Part shown: in pieces, positions 8,874 to 17,045 of the stretch
Numbering within the stretch: position 1 is the first letter of the stretch
How the letters are laid out: each line of letters begins with the position of its first letter
NCBI GenBank assembly: GCA_947253885.1
Contig: CAMYAO010000025.1
Span: 1-21,509, forward strand
DNA length: 21,509 nt
Direction: 5' to 3'
Source: an uncultured Clostridium sp.
GTDB lineage: Bacteria; Bacillota; Clostridia; Lachnospirales; Lachnospiraceae
Translations under genes and position numbers: made by a program
Notes under the pieces: generated by a model
The model's input: the letters and a program-made list of their open reading frames with translations, nothing else
Database searches by the model: none
Told to the model about the DNA's origin: nothing

Positions 8874-9632
8874 ATGAATATGAGTGATACAATATTGAAA
8901 AATAGATTACGAGAGTTGGCAGAGCGTGCATCTGTTCAGAATCGATATACTTTTACCGATTTTTTGTCGGAAAGTGAGTTGTCGGTTTACTATGAAATAA
9001 AAAAGGAACTTTCTTATATAAATACTGCGTTATATGGAGGTGCACCGGGTTGTGATCGGCAGATGATCCGTTTCGGTTCGGAAGAACTTTTCGGATACGG
9101 GCAATCATTTCCTATCACCTGCATAAAGATAGAGCCGGTAGCTGAAAAATTTGCAGGAGTTTTGTCTCACCGAGACTATCTGGGTGCTTTGATGCACCTT
9201 GGGATTGAGAGAGAAGTGCTGGGAGATATTCTTATCCGGGGGAAGCATGCTTATTTATTTTGTATGGACACAATGGCGGAGTACATTTCAAATCATTTGA
9301 GTCAGATAGGCAGAACGAGTGTAGTTTGCAGTCTTGCAGAAGAAATTCCGAAAGAGGCGACAAGGGAGTTGGTAGCGGAGCATTATATTTTATCCTCAGA
9401 ACGACTGGATTTAATTGTGGCAAAGCTTTGCAGGCTATCCAGAAGTGAGAGTCAGAAGCTGTTTCAGGATAAAAGGATTTTTTTGAACGGAAAGGTAACT
9501 TTGCAACATAGCGGAAAAATTGAACCGGAAGATATCCTGTCTGTTCGTGGCTACGGGAAGTATATTTTCAAAGGGATTATAGCTGAGACCAAGAAAGGGA
9601 ATCTCCGGATAGAGATAATGAGATACGGCTGA
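8874..9632 (+). CDS. ylmH: YlmH/RqcP2-type S4-domain RNA-binding protein
   Basis: The 252 residues match the YlmH layout. An N-terminal domain (about 1-170) contains NRYTFTDFLSESE and GGAPGCDRQM. A C-terminal S4 RNA-binding domain (about 175-235) contains SSERLDLIVAKLCRLSRSES and DKRIFLNGKV. In Bacillus the family is linked to cell division and acts as a ribosome-quality-control factor on the 50S subunit. The start may be ATG 8874 or ATG 8880, which are in frame. Neither has a Shine-Dalgarno sequence, and the candidate promoter predicts an almost leaderless mRNA. Its stop overlaps the next start (TGATG), so the following genes probably share its transcript. In many Firmicutes ylmH lies in the division cluster, so this location is different. 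Confidence 0.85.
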   Translation: MNMSDTILKNRLRELAERASVQNRYTFTDFLSESELSVYYEIKKELSYINTALYGGAPGCDRQMIRFGSEELFGYGQSFPITCIKIEPVAEKFAGVLSHRDYLGALMHLGIEREVLGDILIRGKHAYLFCMDTMAEYISNHLSQIGRTSVVCSLAEEIPKEATRELVAEHYILSSERLDLIVAKLCRLSRSESQKLFQDKRIFLNGKVTLQHSGKIEPEDILSVRGYGKYIFKGIIAETKKGNLRIEIMRYG

Positions 9633-11065
9633 TGATGAATAAAAGAAAAAAAGAGTATAAATTGGCGAAAACAGCTCTGAAAGAAGAGTACCGCAGAAAA
9701 CTGCAGGAATTAAAATTAAATCAGTTTCAAGATGTGGAGTATCCGGAAGAAGAAACAGTCGACATTTTGATGGAAGACGGGCGGATAGAATGGGGAAAAC
9801 TGGATGCTACCGCACATATGTACCCGATTATAACCAGTTCCGGAATGAGTAATGTATACAGGGTATTTGTGACATTAAAAGAAGAGATACAGCCTAATCT
9901 GCTGCAAAAAGCATTGGATATGGTATTGCCTAAATTTAATCTATTTAATACGAGGCTTCGTCAGGGAATGTTTTGGTATTATTTTGAAGAGAACGGAAAG
10001 CCGGCACCGAGAGTAAGAAAAGAAGTGGATTATCCATGTCAGTATGTTGACAGTACAAGGAATAAGAGCTATCTGTTTCGTGTGACGTATTTCCAAAACA
10101 GAATCAATCTGGAAGTCTTTCATGTTTTGACAGACGGAATGGGAGCTTTTAATTTCTTGAAGGAGCTGACTTATCAATATTTAAGACTTATTTATCCGGA
10201 TTTGAGAGATCGTCTGGGGGATCAGCTGAATGCTGCCACTTCTCTGGAAACACAGGATAGTTTTGTGGAGTATTATCAAAAAAAAGAGGTAAAGCCGTAT
10301 AAGTTTCATAAGGCCTATATTTTAAAAGGACCGGAATTGCCGAAAGGGCAATTAGGGGTTATGCACGGATATGTGAGTGTGGCGGAACTGAAAAAAGTTG
10401 CAAGAGCTTACGGAGCATCCATTAATGAGTATTTGGTAGCAGCAATTTTGTATGCGGTGTTTTGTGTCTATGGGAATGAGATGGATTTAGATAAGCCTTT
10501 GATTGCCTGTGTGCCGGTAAATCTCCGGCCATTTTTTCATTCGGTAACCACAAAAAATTTTTTCGTGAATACATCTGCAATTTTTTCTCCCCGAAAACGG
10601 GAGCATTCCTTTGAACAAGTGTTGAGTCAGGTAAAAGCATCTTTACAGAAGCAGATAAATAAAGAATATTTACTGGATAATTTTTCAACCAATGTCTCCA
10701 GTGAAAAAAACCTGATATTGCGTTCTCTGCCATGGATCTTTAAAAAGATCGGATTGAAAATGAATTATGCCTCCGCATCAAAAGGGAATACTCTGACGAT
10801 TACGAATCTGGGAGAGATAAAGGTGGCAGAGGAATATGAGTCATATATTGAGCGATTCAATGTTGTTTTGACCAGATCAGCCAATCAAAACCTGAAAGTC
10901 AGTTTGACTACCTATAAGGGGGAGTTGGCAATCACGATCTCTTCGGTATTTAAATATACGGGAATTCAAAAACAGTTCTTCCGTCTTTTGACAAAAGAAG
11001 GAATTTCGGTAAAGCTGGAGACAAATGGAGTTTACAGCAGGAGAAAATATAATGAAGATATGTAA
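9632..11065 (+). CDS. Condensation/alcohol acetyltransferase-type acyltransferase, substrate unknown
   Basis: This 477-residue protein belongs to the CoA-dependent acyltransferase/condensation-domain superfamily. The catalytic HxxxDG motif is HVLTDG (His164, Asp168, Gly169), and the second-lobe segment VPVNLRPFF (about 294-302) is also recognisable. The N-terminus is very basic (RKKEYKLAKTALKEEYRRKL), with no signal peptide and no membrane helix. No carrier-protein or adenylation domain is nearby, so an NRPS role is unlikely. A stand-alone acyl or acetyl transferase is more probable. The start is ATG 9632 or the adjacent ATG 9635, both overlapping or abutting the ylmH stop. It overlaps the DUF6320 gene by 14 bp. 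The acceptor cannot be read from sequence. Confidence 0.78.
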   Translation: MMNKRKKEYKLAKTALKEEYRRKLQELKLNQFQDVEYPEEETVDILMEDGRIEWGKLDATAHMYPIITSSGMSNVYRVFVTLKEEIQPNLLQKALDMVLPKFNLFNTRLRQGMFWYYFEENGKPAPRVRKEVDYPCQYVDSTRNKSYLFRVTYFQNRINLEVFHVLTDGMGAFNFLKELTYQYLRLIYPDLRDRLGDQLNAATSLETQDSFVEYYQKKEVKPYKFHKAYILKGPELPKGQLGVMHGYVSVAELKKVARAYGASINEYLVAAILYAVFCVYGNEMDLDKPLIACVPVNLRPFFHSVTTKNFFVNTSAIFSPRKREHSFEQVLSQVKASLQKQINKEYLLDNFSTNVSSEKNLILRSLPWIFKKIGLKMNYASASKGNTLTITNLGEIKVAEEYESYIERFNVVLTRSANQNLKVSLTTYKGELAITISSVFKYTGIQKQFFRLLTKEGISVKLETNGVYSRRKYNEDM

Positions 11066-11720
11066 AAACTGCGGAGTGGAGATTATAGATCCTTCTCATA
11101 TATGTCCTTTGTGCAATTGTGCTATAACGGAAACAAAGGAAGATGATTATGAATGGCACTATCCGAATGCCGAGAGACAGAGAAAGAAAATTGCGATTGC
11201 ATTGTCGGTTTATTTGTTTTGTGCAGTTACAATTGATTTTATACTGGGGATTGTTACAATACAGAAATGGATTTCGATCATTCCGTTTGTATTGGTCAGC
11301 TGTCTTCTGGCATACGGGTTTTTGACTATTATCGTTTCTATTCGCGCCGGTATTTCTTATCAGATCAAGGTGGTATTCCAATCCATTTTATCTTTTGGAA
11401 TTATTGTGCTGATAGATTATATATCAGGTTTCGGAAAGTGGTCGTTGAGTTATGTCTATCCGGGGATTCTGGGCGGATTAATTGTATTGATTATCGTTTT
11501 AATGAAGGTGAATAAACGGAATTGGCAAAGTTATATTCCGTTGGAGATGCTGACAGTACTGCTGTCTGCCGTGCCGTTTTTATTTTATCGAGTTCAACTG
11601 ATTTCTTTTCTGATTTTACCGATTATTATATTTACAATTGCAGTTCTGTTGTTTTTGGGAACAATTCTGATTGGCGGGGCACGTGCCAGATCAGAGTTGT
11701 ATAGGAGATTTCACGTTTAA
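11052..11720 (+). CDS. DUF6320-type zinc-ribbon membrane protein
   Basis: This 222-residue protein starts with a four-cysteine zinc ribbon (CKNCG at 4-8 and CPLC at 18-21), then a short charged linker. About six hydrophobic segments follow (for example IAIALSVYLFCAVTIDFILG and IISIIPF-type stretches) and a basic C-terminus. I recognise this pattern as DUF6320, a family of unknown function. The start at ATG 11052 is preferred because AGGAG (11039-11043) is well placed and the ribbon begins at once; an upstream in-frame ATG at 11025 lies deeper inside the preceding gene. The 14-bp overlap upstream and the stop-start junction TAA-ATG downstream suggest it works with both neighbours. Confidence 0.8.
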   Translation: MKICKNCGVEIIDPSHICPLCNCAITETKEDDYEWHYPNAERQRKKIAIALSVYLFCAVTIDFILGIVTIQKWISIIPFVLVSCLLAYGFLTIIVSIRAGISYQIKVVFQSILSFGIIVLIDYISGFGKWSLSYVYPGILGGLIVLIIVLMKVNKRNWQSYIPLEMLTVLLSAVPFLFYRVQLISFLILPIIIFTIAVLLFLGTILIGGARARSELYRRFHV

Positions 11721-12665
11721 ATGAAAAGAAGTAATAAAAGCAGTATACAGGGGAGAATTATGCGGGAAATGATTGCACGTTTCACGTTAGAATTAAAAAT
11801 AGGACAGCAGATTAAAAATGGGGAACTCAGGAAAAAAATTATTGAGCCTCACTGGAGAGTGCCGAGGGGATATGACCTGTCGGTAATAGAAGGGGCAAAT
11901 TGTACCATGGAACTTCTGGAGGCGGAGTGTAAGAATCCGAATATGGTTATTTTACAGTTGCACGGAGGCGGTTATATAGGCGGAATGAGAAATGCCTATC
12001 GAAATTTTGCAGTCGCATATGCAAAGGCGGCAAGCGGAAGTTCGGTTTTGACACCAGACTATCGACTGGCTCCGGAGCATCCGTTTCCGGCAGCTTTAGA
12101 AGATGCAGTATATGCTTATCAGTGGCTTCTTTTGCAAGGCTGGGATGCCCGACAGATCACAGTGGCAGGGGATTCTGCCGGAGGCGGACTGGCATTGGCA
12201 CTGGTACATTATTTAAAAGATCACAAACAGGAAGTTCCGGGAGGGCTGGTGGTCATGTCCCCGTGGACAGATATGACGGCATCCGGGGTTTCTTATGAGG
12301 AAAATTATCGGAGAGATCCGCTGTTTGGAAATTCGATGGATACAATGCTCCAAAACAGGGATTATGCAGGAACAGAAAGAGAAGATCATCCGTATCTGTC
12401 CCCTTTGTTCGGTGATCTCCGGGACTTCCCTCCTATGTTGATACAGGTGGGAGGTTATGAAATGCTTTTAAGTGATTCTGAGCAGTTGGCAGTCAGAGTT
12501 AAAGAAAGCGGTGGGAAGGTACATTTATCTGTCTATCCCGGAATGTTTCATGTTTTTCAAATGGCAATGGGAATGCTTCCAGAGTCTAAAAGGGCATGGA
12601 CGGAAATTCAAAGTTTTTTGAGAGCATTGCTACATTATCACATGAAGCAATTGGGTAATGTATGA
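11721..12665 (+). CDS. HSL-family alpha/beta hydrolase (esterase/deacylase)
   Basis: This 314-residue enzyme has the full hormone-sensitive-lipase-like signature. HGGG (81-84) forms the oxyanion hole, GDSAGG has nucleophile Ser152, Asp252 lies in LLSDSE and His277 in MFHVF. The block YRLAPEHPFPAALED is typical. It probably hydrolyses a short-chain ester and has no signal peptide, so it should act in the cytoplasm. The start is ATG 11721, directly after the upstream stop. An internal ATG at 11760 has its own purine-rich site (AGGGGAG), so a start 13 residues later is possible. Pairing with an acyltransferase suggests opposing or sequential action on one acyl group, which is inference. Confidence 0.88.
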   Translation: MKRSNKSSIQGRIMREMIARFTLELKIGQQIKNGELRKKIIEPHWRVPRGYDLSVIEGANCTMELLEAECKNPNMVILQLHGGGYIGGMRNAYRNFAVAYAKAASGSSVLTPDYRLAPEHPFPAALEDAVYAYQWLLLQGWDARQITVAGDSAGGGLALALVHYLKDHKQEVPGGLVVMSPWTDMTASGVSYEENYRRDPLFGNSMDTMLQNRDYAGTEREDHPYLSPLFGDLRDFPPMLIQVGGYEMLLSDSEQLAVRVKESGGKVHLSVYPGMFHVFQMAMGMLPESKRAWTEIQSFLRALLHYHMKQLGNV

Positions 12666-12671
12666 TATAAT
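12663..12671 (+). promoter_or_regulatory. Extended -10 promoter of the GntR-clpC-radA operon
   Basis: TG-A-TATAAT (12663-12671) is a perfect extended -10 element overlapping the stop codon of the hydrolase gene. No strong -35 sits 17 bp upstream, which is usual for extended -10 promoters. Transcription would begin near 12678 and leave a leader of about 70 nt. No terminator was seen between the hydrolase gene and this operon, so read-through is possible. Confidence 0.6.
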
Positions 12672-12710
12672 TTAAAGATACATTGCATAGCACATAAATG
12701 AACAGTATTT

Positions 12711-12731
12711 CTGTAATAGAAACAGTTACAG
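12711..12731. promoter_or_regulatory. Candidate operator for the GntR-type regulator
   Basis: CTGTAA (12711-12716) and TTACAG (12726-12731) form an inverted repeat with a 9-bp spacer. It lies between the predicted transcription start and the regulator gene. Spaced half-sites near the regulator's own promoter are typical for YtrA-type GntR proteins. The arms are short, so the repeat could be chance in this A/T-rich leader. Confidence 0.35.
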
Positions 12732-12750
12732 GATTTTAATGAGGGAAACA

Positions 12751-13113
12751 ATGATTGAAATTGATTTTTCCAGCGGGGAGGCTTTTTACCTTCAATTACG
12801 CAATCAGATTATATATGGAATTGCTACGAAGGAATATGGAATAGGGGATATTCTACCGTCTGTTCGACAGATGGCAGATGTAATCGGAATCAATATGCAT
12901 ACTGTCAGCAAGGCTTATGGAATGTTGAGTGATGAGGGACTTGTTCGAATTGAACGGGGACGGGGTGCAATCATTGCAGTTGACTTTGACAAGCTGGCGG
13001 CAATAGAGGAACTTCGTCAAAGTTTATATGTTATATTAGCGCGAGGCGCAATAAAAGGCATTTCGCGAGGAGAGGCTCATCAACTGATAGATGAGATTTA
13101 CAATCAATTTTAA
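12751..13113 (+). CDS. GntR-family transcriptional regulator, YtrA subfamily
   Basis: This short regulator of about 120 residues carries an N-terminal winged helix (FYLQLRNQIIYGIATKEYGIGDILPSVRQ-type core, then NMHTVSKAYGMLSDEGLV) and only a short helical tail of about 45 residues. That is the YtrA layout, with no metabolite-binding FadR or HutC domain. The start is taken at ATG 12751 (GAGGG 5 nt upstream), because relatives usually begin directly before the IxIDF segment; ATG 12739 is a possible longer start. It lies 18 bp before clpC and probably controls this operon. YtrA relatives often accompany ABC transporters, but none is present here. Confidence 0.88.
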   Translation: MIEIDFSSGEAFYLQLRNQIIYGIATKEYGIGDILPSVRQMADVIGINMHTVSKAYGMLSDEGLVRIERGRGAIIAVDFDKLAAIEELRQSLYVILARGAIKGISRGEAHQLIDEIYNQF

Positions 13114-13131
13114 CGTCATGGAGGTATACTT

Positions 13132-15588
13132 ATGGCAAAACGATATACCGCTCAGGCAAGACGATCCATTAACTTGGCACTTCGTATTGCAAAACAGTTT
13201 CATCAGGACAGTATAGGTTCTGAGTATCTTTTGGCAGGTCTTTTGAAAGAGGGAGACGGAGTTGCCGCACAGGTACTTATGGGGATTCCCATAAAGCTGG
13301 ATCAGATCCTCTCAATGATGGAGGAATTATCTCTTTCGAAGGGAAGAGTTATCGTAACGGATGCAAGCCAATTTACACCGGAGGGTCAGAAGATCCTAAC
13401 AGGAGCGGAAGGTTTGGCAGTCCGACTGAATTCCGATTCGGTCGGAACGGAACATTTATTATTGGCGATTCTGGAAAACAGAGGGTGCTCCGCAAATCGA
13501 ATCCTGCTGGCACTTGGTGTAGACCTTGGAAAAGTTTATATGGATATTCTTTCTGCAATCGGAAGTGATTATATTTCAAAAGAAGAGAAAAAGAATATTA
13601 CAAGTGGAAAACCGTTGGATCTTCAGAAAACACCGACTCTTGACACCTATGCGATCGACCTGACACAAAAGGCAAGAGACGGAGAATTGGATCCTTTGAT
13701 TGCTCGCGATAATGAAGTGATGAGAATGATCCAGATACTGAGTCGTCGCGGAAAAAACAATCCGTGTCTGATCGGAGAGCCGGGAGTCGGCAAGACGGCA
13801 ATCGTAGAGGGATTGGCAGAGAAAATTGCAGACGGTATGGTTCCGGATCATTTGTCAGATAAACGAATCCTGACCTTGGATCTTTCCAGTATGGTTGCGG
13901 GATCGAAATATCGAGGAGAATTTGAAGAGAGAATCAAGTCTGCGCTGAAAGAGGTTCAGACAAGCGGAAATATTATCCTGTTTCTCGATGAGATTCACAC
14001 AATTATCGGAGCCGGAGGTGCAGAGGGGGCGATTGATGCATCCAGTATAATGAAACCTGCACTATCAAGAGGACTGATTCAATTGATCGGAGCGACTACA
14101 ATCGATGAATATCGCAAGCATATTGAAAAGGATGCGGCGTTGGAACGCAGATTTCAACCGATTACGGTGGAAGAACCGACCGTTGAACAGACGATCGAGA
14201 TTTTAAGAGGTCTTCGCTCCAAATATGAAGCACATCATGAATTGGAGATTACCGATGACGGAATTGAAGCGGCAGCCAGACTGGCAGCTCGTTATATTAA
14301 CGATCGATTTTTACCGGATAAGGCAATCGATCTGATGGATGAGGCGGCATCAAAGGTTCGTTTATCAGGGTTTAAAGCACCGTTGAGAGGGCGGGAGCTT
14401 CAACAGGAACTGGAGCTTCTTAATCGGAAACAGGAGGATGCAATTGTAGCCGGAGATCTGAAACTGGCGAGTACTCTTCGAAAGGAGAAACAGTCATTAC
14501 AGGAGGAGCTGGAGAAAACGAAACAGCAGTCCAATCGCAGGCAGCATAAAAGAATGACAGTCGGCAAAAATGAAATAGCGGATGCCGTATCTCAGTGGAC
14601 TAAAATACCGGTAAAACAATTAACAGAAAGTGAGTCCGGAAAACTTCGAAATCTGGAAAAAACGTTGCATAAGCGTGTTATTTCACAGGAAGAGGCGATC
14701 ACGGCTGTTTCAAAGGCAGTAAGAAGAGGAAGAGTCGGACTCAAGAATCCGAATCGTCCGATCGGCTCCTTTTTGTTTTTGGGACCTACGGGTGTCGGAA
14801 AAACGGAAATATCAAAGGCATTGTCAGAAGCGGTATTCGGAAGTGAAGATTCCATGATACGGGTAGATATGTCAGAATATATGGAGAAACACAGTGTTTC
14901 CAAGATGATCGGATCTCCTCCCGGCTATGTGGGGTACGATGAGGGCGGACAGCTGAGTGAAAAGGTTCGCAGAAATCCATACTCTGTTATCTTGTTTGAT
15001 GAGATAGAGAAGGCACATCCGGATGTGTTTAATATTTTATTACAAGTATTGGATGACGGCCATATTACCGATGCACAGGGAAGAAAGATTGATTTTAAGA
15101 ATACGATCATTATCATGACAAGTAATGCGGGAGCCGCACAGATTATTGAACCCAAGAAGCTGGGATTTACAACACAGGAAGATGTAAAAGCGGATTATAA
15201 CAGAATGAAAGAGCGTGTGCTAACAGAATTAAAGCAGTACTTCCGACCGGAATTTTTAAATCGAATTGATGAGACGATTGTATTTCATCCTCTTGGAAAA
15301 GAGGATATGAAGCAGATTACGGCGTTACTGATCAAAGAGCTTCAAACTCGTTGTAAATTACAGCTCGGAATTTTATTAAAAGTTCGGGAAAGTGCAAAGA
15401 AGTATATTGCAGAAAAAGGTTTTGACGCAAAATTCGGAGCACGTCCGCTGAAACGTTTTATTCAAAGCAAAGTGGAGGATCCTTTGGCGGAGGATATTTT
15501 GCTTGGAGAAATCAGGGAAGGTGATACCGTAGAAATCGGCTGTAAAAAAGGCGAGTTGGTATTTGAAGTAAAAAAGGCAGAGGTTTAG
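13132..15588 (+). CDS. clpC: ClpC-type Hsp100 ATPase (protein unfoldase of ClpCP)
   Basis: This 818-residue unfoldase has an N-terminal double Clp-N repeat (1-145) and a first AAA+ domain with Walker A GEPGVGKT (215-222) and Walker B ILFLDEIH (282-289). A short middle domain (about 412-475) contains the UVR-like stretch QEDAIVAGDLKLASTLRKEK. The second AAA+ domain has Walker A GPTGVGKT (551-558) and Walker B VILFDEIE (619-626). KKLGFT (675-680) is the likely ClpP-binding loop. The length and middle domain indicate ClpC rather than ClpB or ClpA. GGAGG precedes ATG 13132. The gene follows the GntR regulator and is 3 bp before radA. No mcsA, mcsB or ctsR is present, so substrate marking by the McsB kinase is not encoded here. 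Confidence 0.96.
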   Translation: MAKRYTAQARRSINLALRIAKQFHQDSIGSEYLLAGLLKEGDGVAAQVLMGIPIKLDQILSMMEELSLSKGRVIVTDASQFTPEGQKILTGAEGLAVRLNSDSVGTEHLLLAILENRGCSANRILLALGVDLGKVYMDILSAIGSDYISKEEKKNITSGKPLDLQKTPTLDTYAIDLTQKARDGELDPLIARDNEVMRMIQILSRRGKNNPCLIGEPGVGKTAIVEGLAEKIADGMVPDHLSDKRILTLDLSSMVAGSKYRGEFEERIKSALKEVQTSGNIILFLDEIHTIIGAGGAEGAIDASSIMKPALSRGLIQLIGATTIDEYRKHIEKDAALERRFQPITVEEPTVEQTIEILRGLRSKYEAHHELEITDDGIEAAARLAARYINDRFLPDKAIDLMDEAASKVRLSGFKAPLRGRELQQELELLNRKQEDAIVAGDLKLASTLRKEKQSLQEELEKTKQQSNRRQHKRMTVGKNEIADAVSQWTKIPVKQLTESESGKLRNLEKTLHKRVISQEEAITAVSKAVRRGRVGLKNPNRPIGSFLFLGPTGVGKTEISKALSEAVFGSEDSMIRVDMSEYMEKHSVSKMIGSPPGYVGYDEGGQLSEKVRRNPYSVILFDEIEKAHPDVFNILLQVLDDGHITDAQGRKIDFKNTIIIMTSNAGAAQIIEPKKLGFTTQEDVKADYNRMKERVLTELKQYFRPEFLNRIDETIVFHPLGKEDMKQITALLIKELQTRCKLQLGILLKVRESAKKYIAEKGFDAKFGARPLKRFIQSKVEDPLAEDILLGEIREGDTVEIGCKKGELVFEVKKAEV

Positions 15589-15591
15589 TAG

Positions 15592-16953
15592 ATGGCAAAA
15601 GGGAAGAAAACAGTATATTTTTGTCAAAACTGCGGTTACGAGTCTTCTAAATGGATGGGACAGTGCCCTGCCTGCAGAGAATGGAACAGCTTTCTAGAAG
15701 AAGTAGTAGATACCGGAAATACTTCCGGGAAAAAGACAAAGGGAACCGGATTAGAGCCGCTGCCTCTTTCTAAAGTAGAATTAACTGAAACGATGCGGGT
15801 TGATTCCGGAATGGAAGAGTTAAACCGCGTGTTAGGAGGAGGGATTGTTCCGGGGGCTTTGATTCTGGTCGGGGGAGATCCCGGTATCGGGAAATCTACC
15901 TTATTACTTCAGGTTTGTCGAAATCTGGCGAATTCGGAACATAAAGTTTGGTATATTTCAGGAGAGGAATCACTTCAGCAGATCAAGATACGTGCGGAAA
16001 GAATCGGAGATTTTTCAGATACGCTTTCTCTTTTATGTGAGACCGACCTGTCGGATATAATCCGTGTTGTCCGGGAACAAAAGCCGGAGGTCATAGTGAT
16101 CGATTCGATTCAGACAATGTATTGTGAGGATATTTCTTCGGCAGCCGGAAGTGTTTCACAGGTTCGACAGGCGACTTCCGTATTAATGCAGACTGCAAAG
16201 AACTATGGGATTACAGTGTTTATTGTAGGTCATGTGACCAAAGAAGGAGTAGTGGCAGGACCGAGAGTATTGGAACATATGGTGGATACTGTTTTGTATT
16301 TTGAAGGAGAACGTCATGCTGCCTATCGAATTTTGAGAGGTGTGAAGAATCGTTTCGGATCTACGAATGAAATCGGTGTGTTTGAAATGCAAAGAGACGG
16401 TTTACAGGAGGTCAGAAATCCTTCGGAATACATGTTGAACGGTCGGCCGATGGGAGCATCCGGATCGATTGTTGCCTGCTCTATCGAAGGAACAAGACCG
16501 ATTCTGTTGGAAATACAGGCTTTGATTTCCAGAACTAGTTTCGGATTTCCGAAAAGAACTGCTGCCGGAGCGGATCTGAACAGGGTTAATTTATTAATGG
16601 CGGTTTTGGAAAAGCGAGCCGGTCTCGGTCTTGGAAATTGTGATGCCTATTTAAATATTGCAGGCGGGGTGAAATTAAATGAACCCGCACTGGATCTGGG
16701 GCTGGTGCTCGCAATTGTATCCAGCTATCAGGAAATTGTAATACCGGAAAAGACGATCTGTTTCGGAGAAGTCGGATTAAGTGGAGAAATTCGTGCGGTA
16801 ACTATGGCAAAGCAACGTGTGTTGGAGGCAAAAAAACTCGGATTTGAAAGCTGTATTTTGCCAAAGGTCTGTCTGTCTCAGATAGAACAGGTAGATGGAA
16901 TCCGCCTGATCGGGGTATCCAATGTCAGAGAAGCGATTCATGCGATAAAATAA
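15592..16953 (+). CDS. radA: DNA repair and recombination protein RadA
   Basis: This 453-residue RecA-like branch-migration helicase has all three RadA parts. The N-terminal four-cysteine zinc finger uses Cys11, Cys14, Cys25 and Cys28. The ATPase core has Walker A GGDPGIGKST (94-103), Walker B VIVIDSIQ (167-174) and the RadA-specific KNRFG (252-256). The C-terminal domain is Lon-like. RadA acts at recombination intermediates in the cytoplasm. It begins 3 bp after clpC, with GGCAGAGG as ribosome binding site, matching the clpC-radA linkage of Firmicutes. No terminator lies immediately downstream; the first candidate is about 145 bp further on. Confidence 0.97.
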   Translation: MAKGKKTVYFCQNCGYESSKWMGQCPACREWNSFLEEVVDTGNTSGKKTKGTGLEPLPLSKVELTETMRVDSGMEELNRVLGGGIVPGALILVGGDPGIGKSTLLLQVCRNLANSEHKVWYISGEESLQQIKIRAERIGDFSDTLSLLCETDLSDIIRVVREQKPEVIVIDSIQTMYCEDISSAAGSVSQVRQATSVLMQTAKNYGITVFIVGHVTKEGVVAGPRVLEHMVDTVLYFEGERHAAYRILRGVKNRFGSTNEIGVFEMQRDGLQEVRNPSEYMLNGRPMGASGSIVACSIEGTRPILLEIQALISRTSFGFPKRTAAGADLNRVNLLMAVLEKRAGLGLGNCDAYLNIAGGVKLNEPALDLGLVLAIVSSYQEIVIPEKTICFGEVGLSGEIRAVTMAKQRVLEAKKLGFESCILPKVCLSQIEQVDGIRLIGVSNVREAIHAIK

Positions 16954-17010
16954 ATACTAATAGTCTGTCCTAATTTCACAATTTATTACTATAAATACAG
17001 GGCTAAAATG

Positions 17011-17039
17011 TTGACAATATCTAAAAATAGTGCTATTAT
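17011..17039 (+). promoter_or_regulatory. Strong sigma-A promoter in the radA / glycyl radical enzyme intergenic region
   Basis: TTGACA (17011-17016), a 17-bp spacer and TATTAT (17034-17039) are near consensus. Transcription would start near 17046. The first gene downstream starts at 17308, so the RNA has a leader of about 260 nt that passes through an intrinsic terminator about 90 nt from its start. The promoter may drive the glycyl radical operon through an attenuator, or a short terminated RNA. Confidence 0.75.
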
Positions 17040-17045
17040 CAACAA

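Noticed and set aside
9260..9448. 62-codon + strand open frame inside the ylmH-type gene
   Set aside because: It is in another frame of a recognised gene with S4-domain motifs and has no supporting signals.
9632..11065. Fragment of a nonribosomal peptide synthetase
   Set aside because: The HxxxDG motif fits, but no adenylation or carrier domain is near and the gene has its own complete two-lobe length.
12666..12750. CtsR or CIRCE heat-shock operator before clpC
   Set aside because: No GGTCAAA direct repeat and no CIRCE-type inverted repeat is present in the leader.
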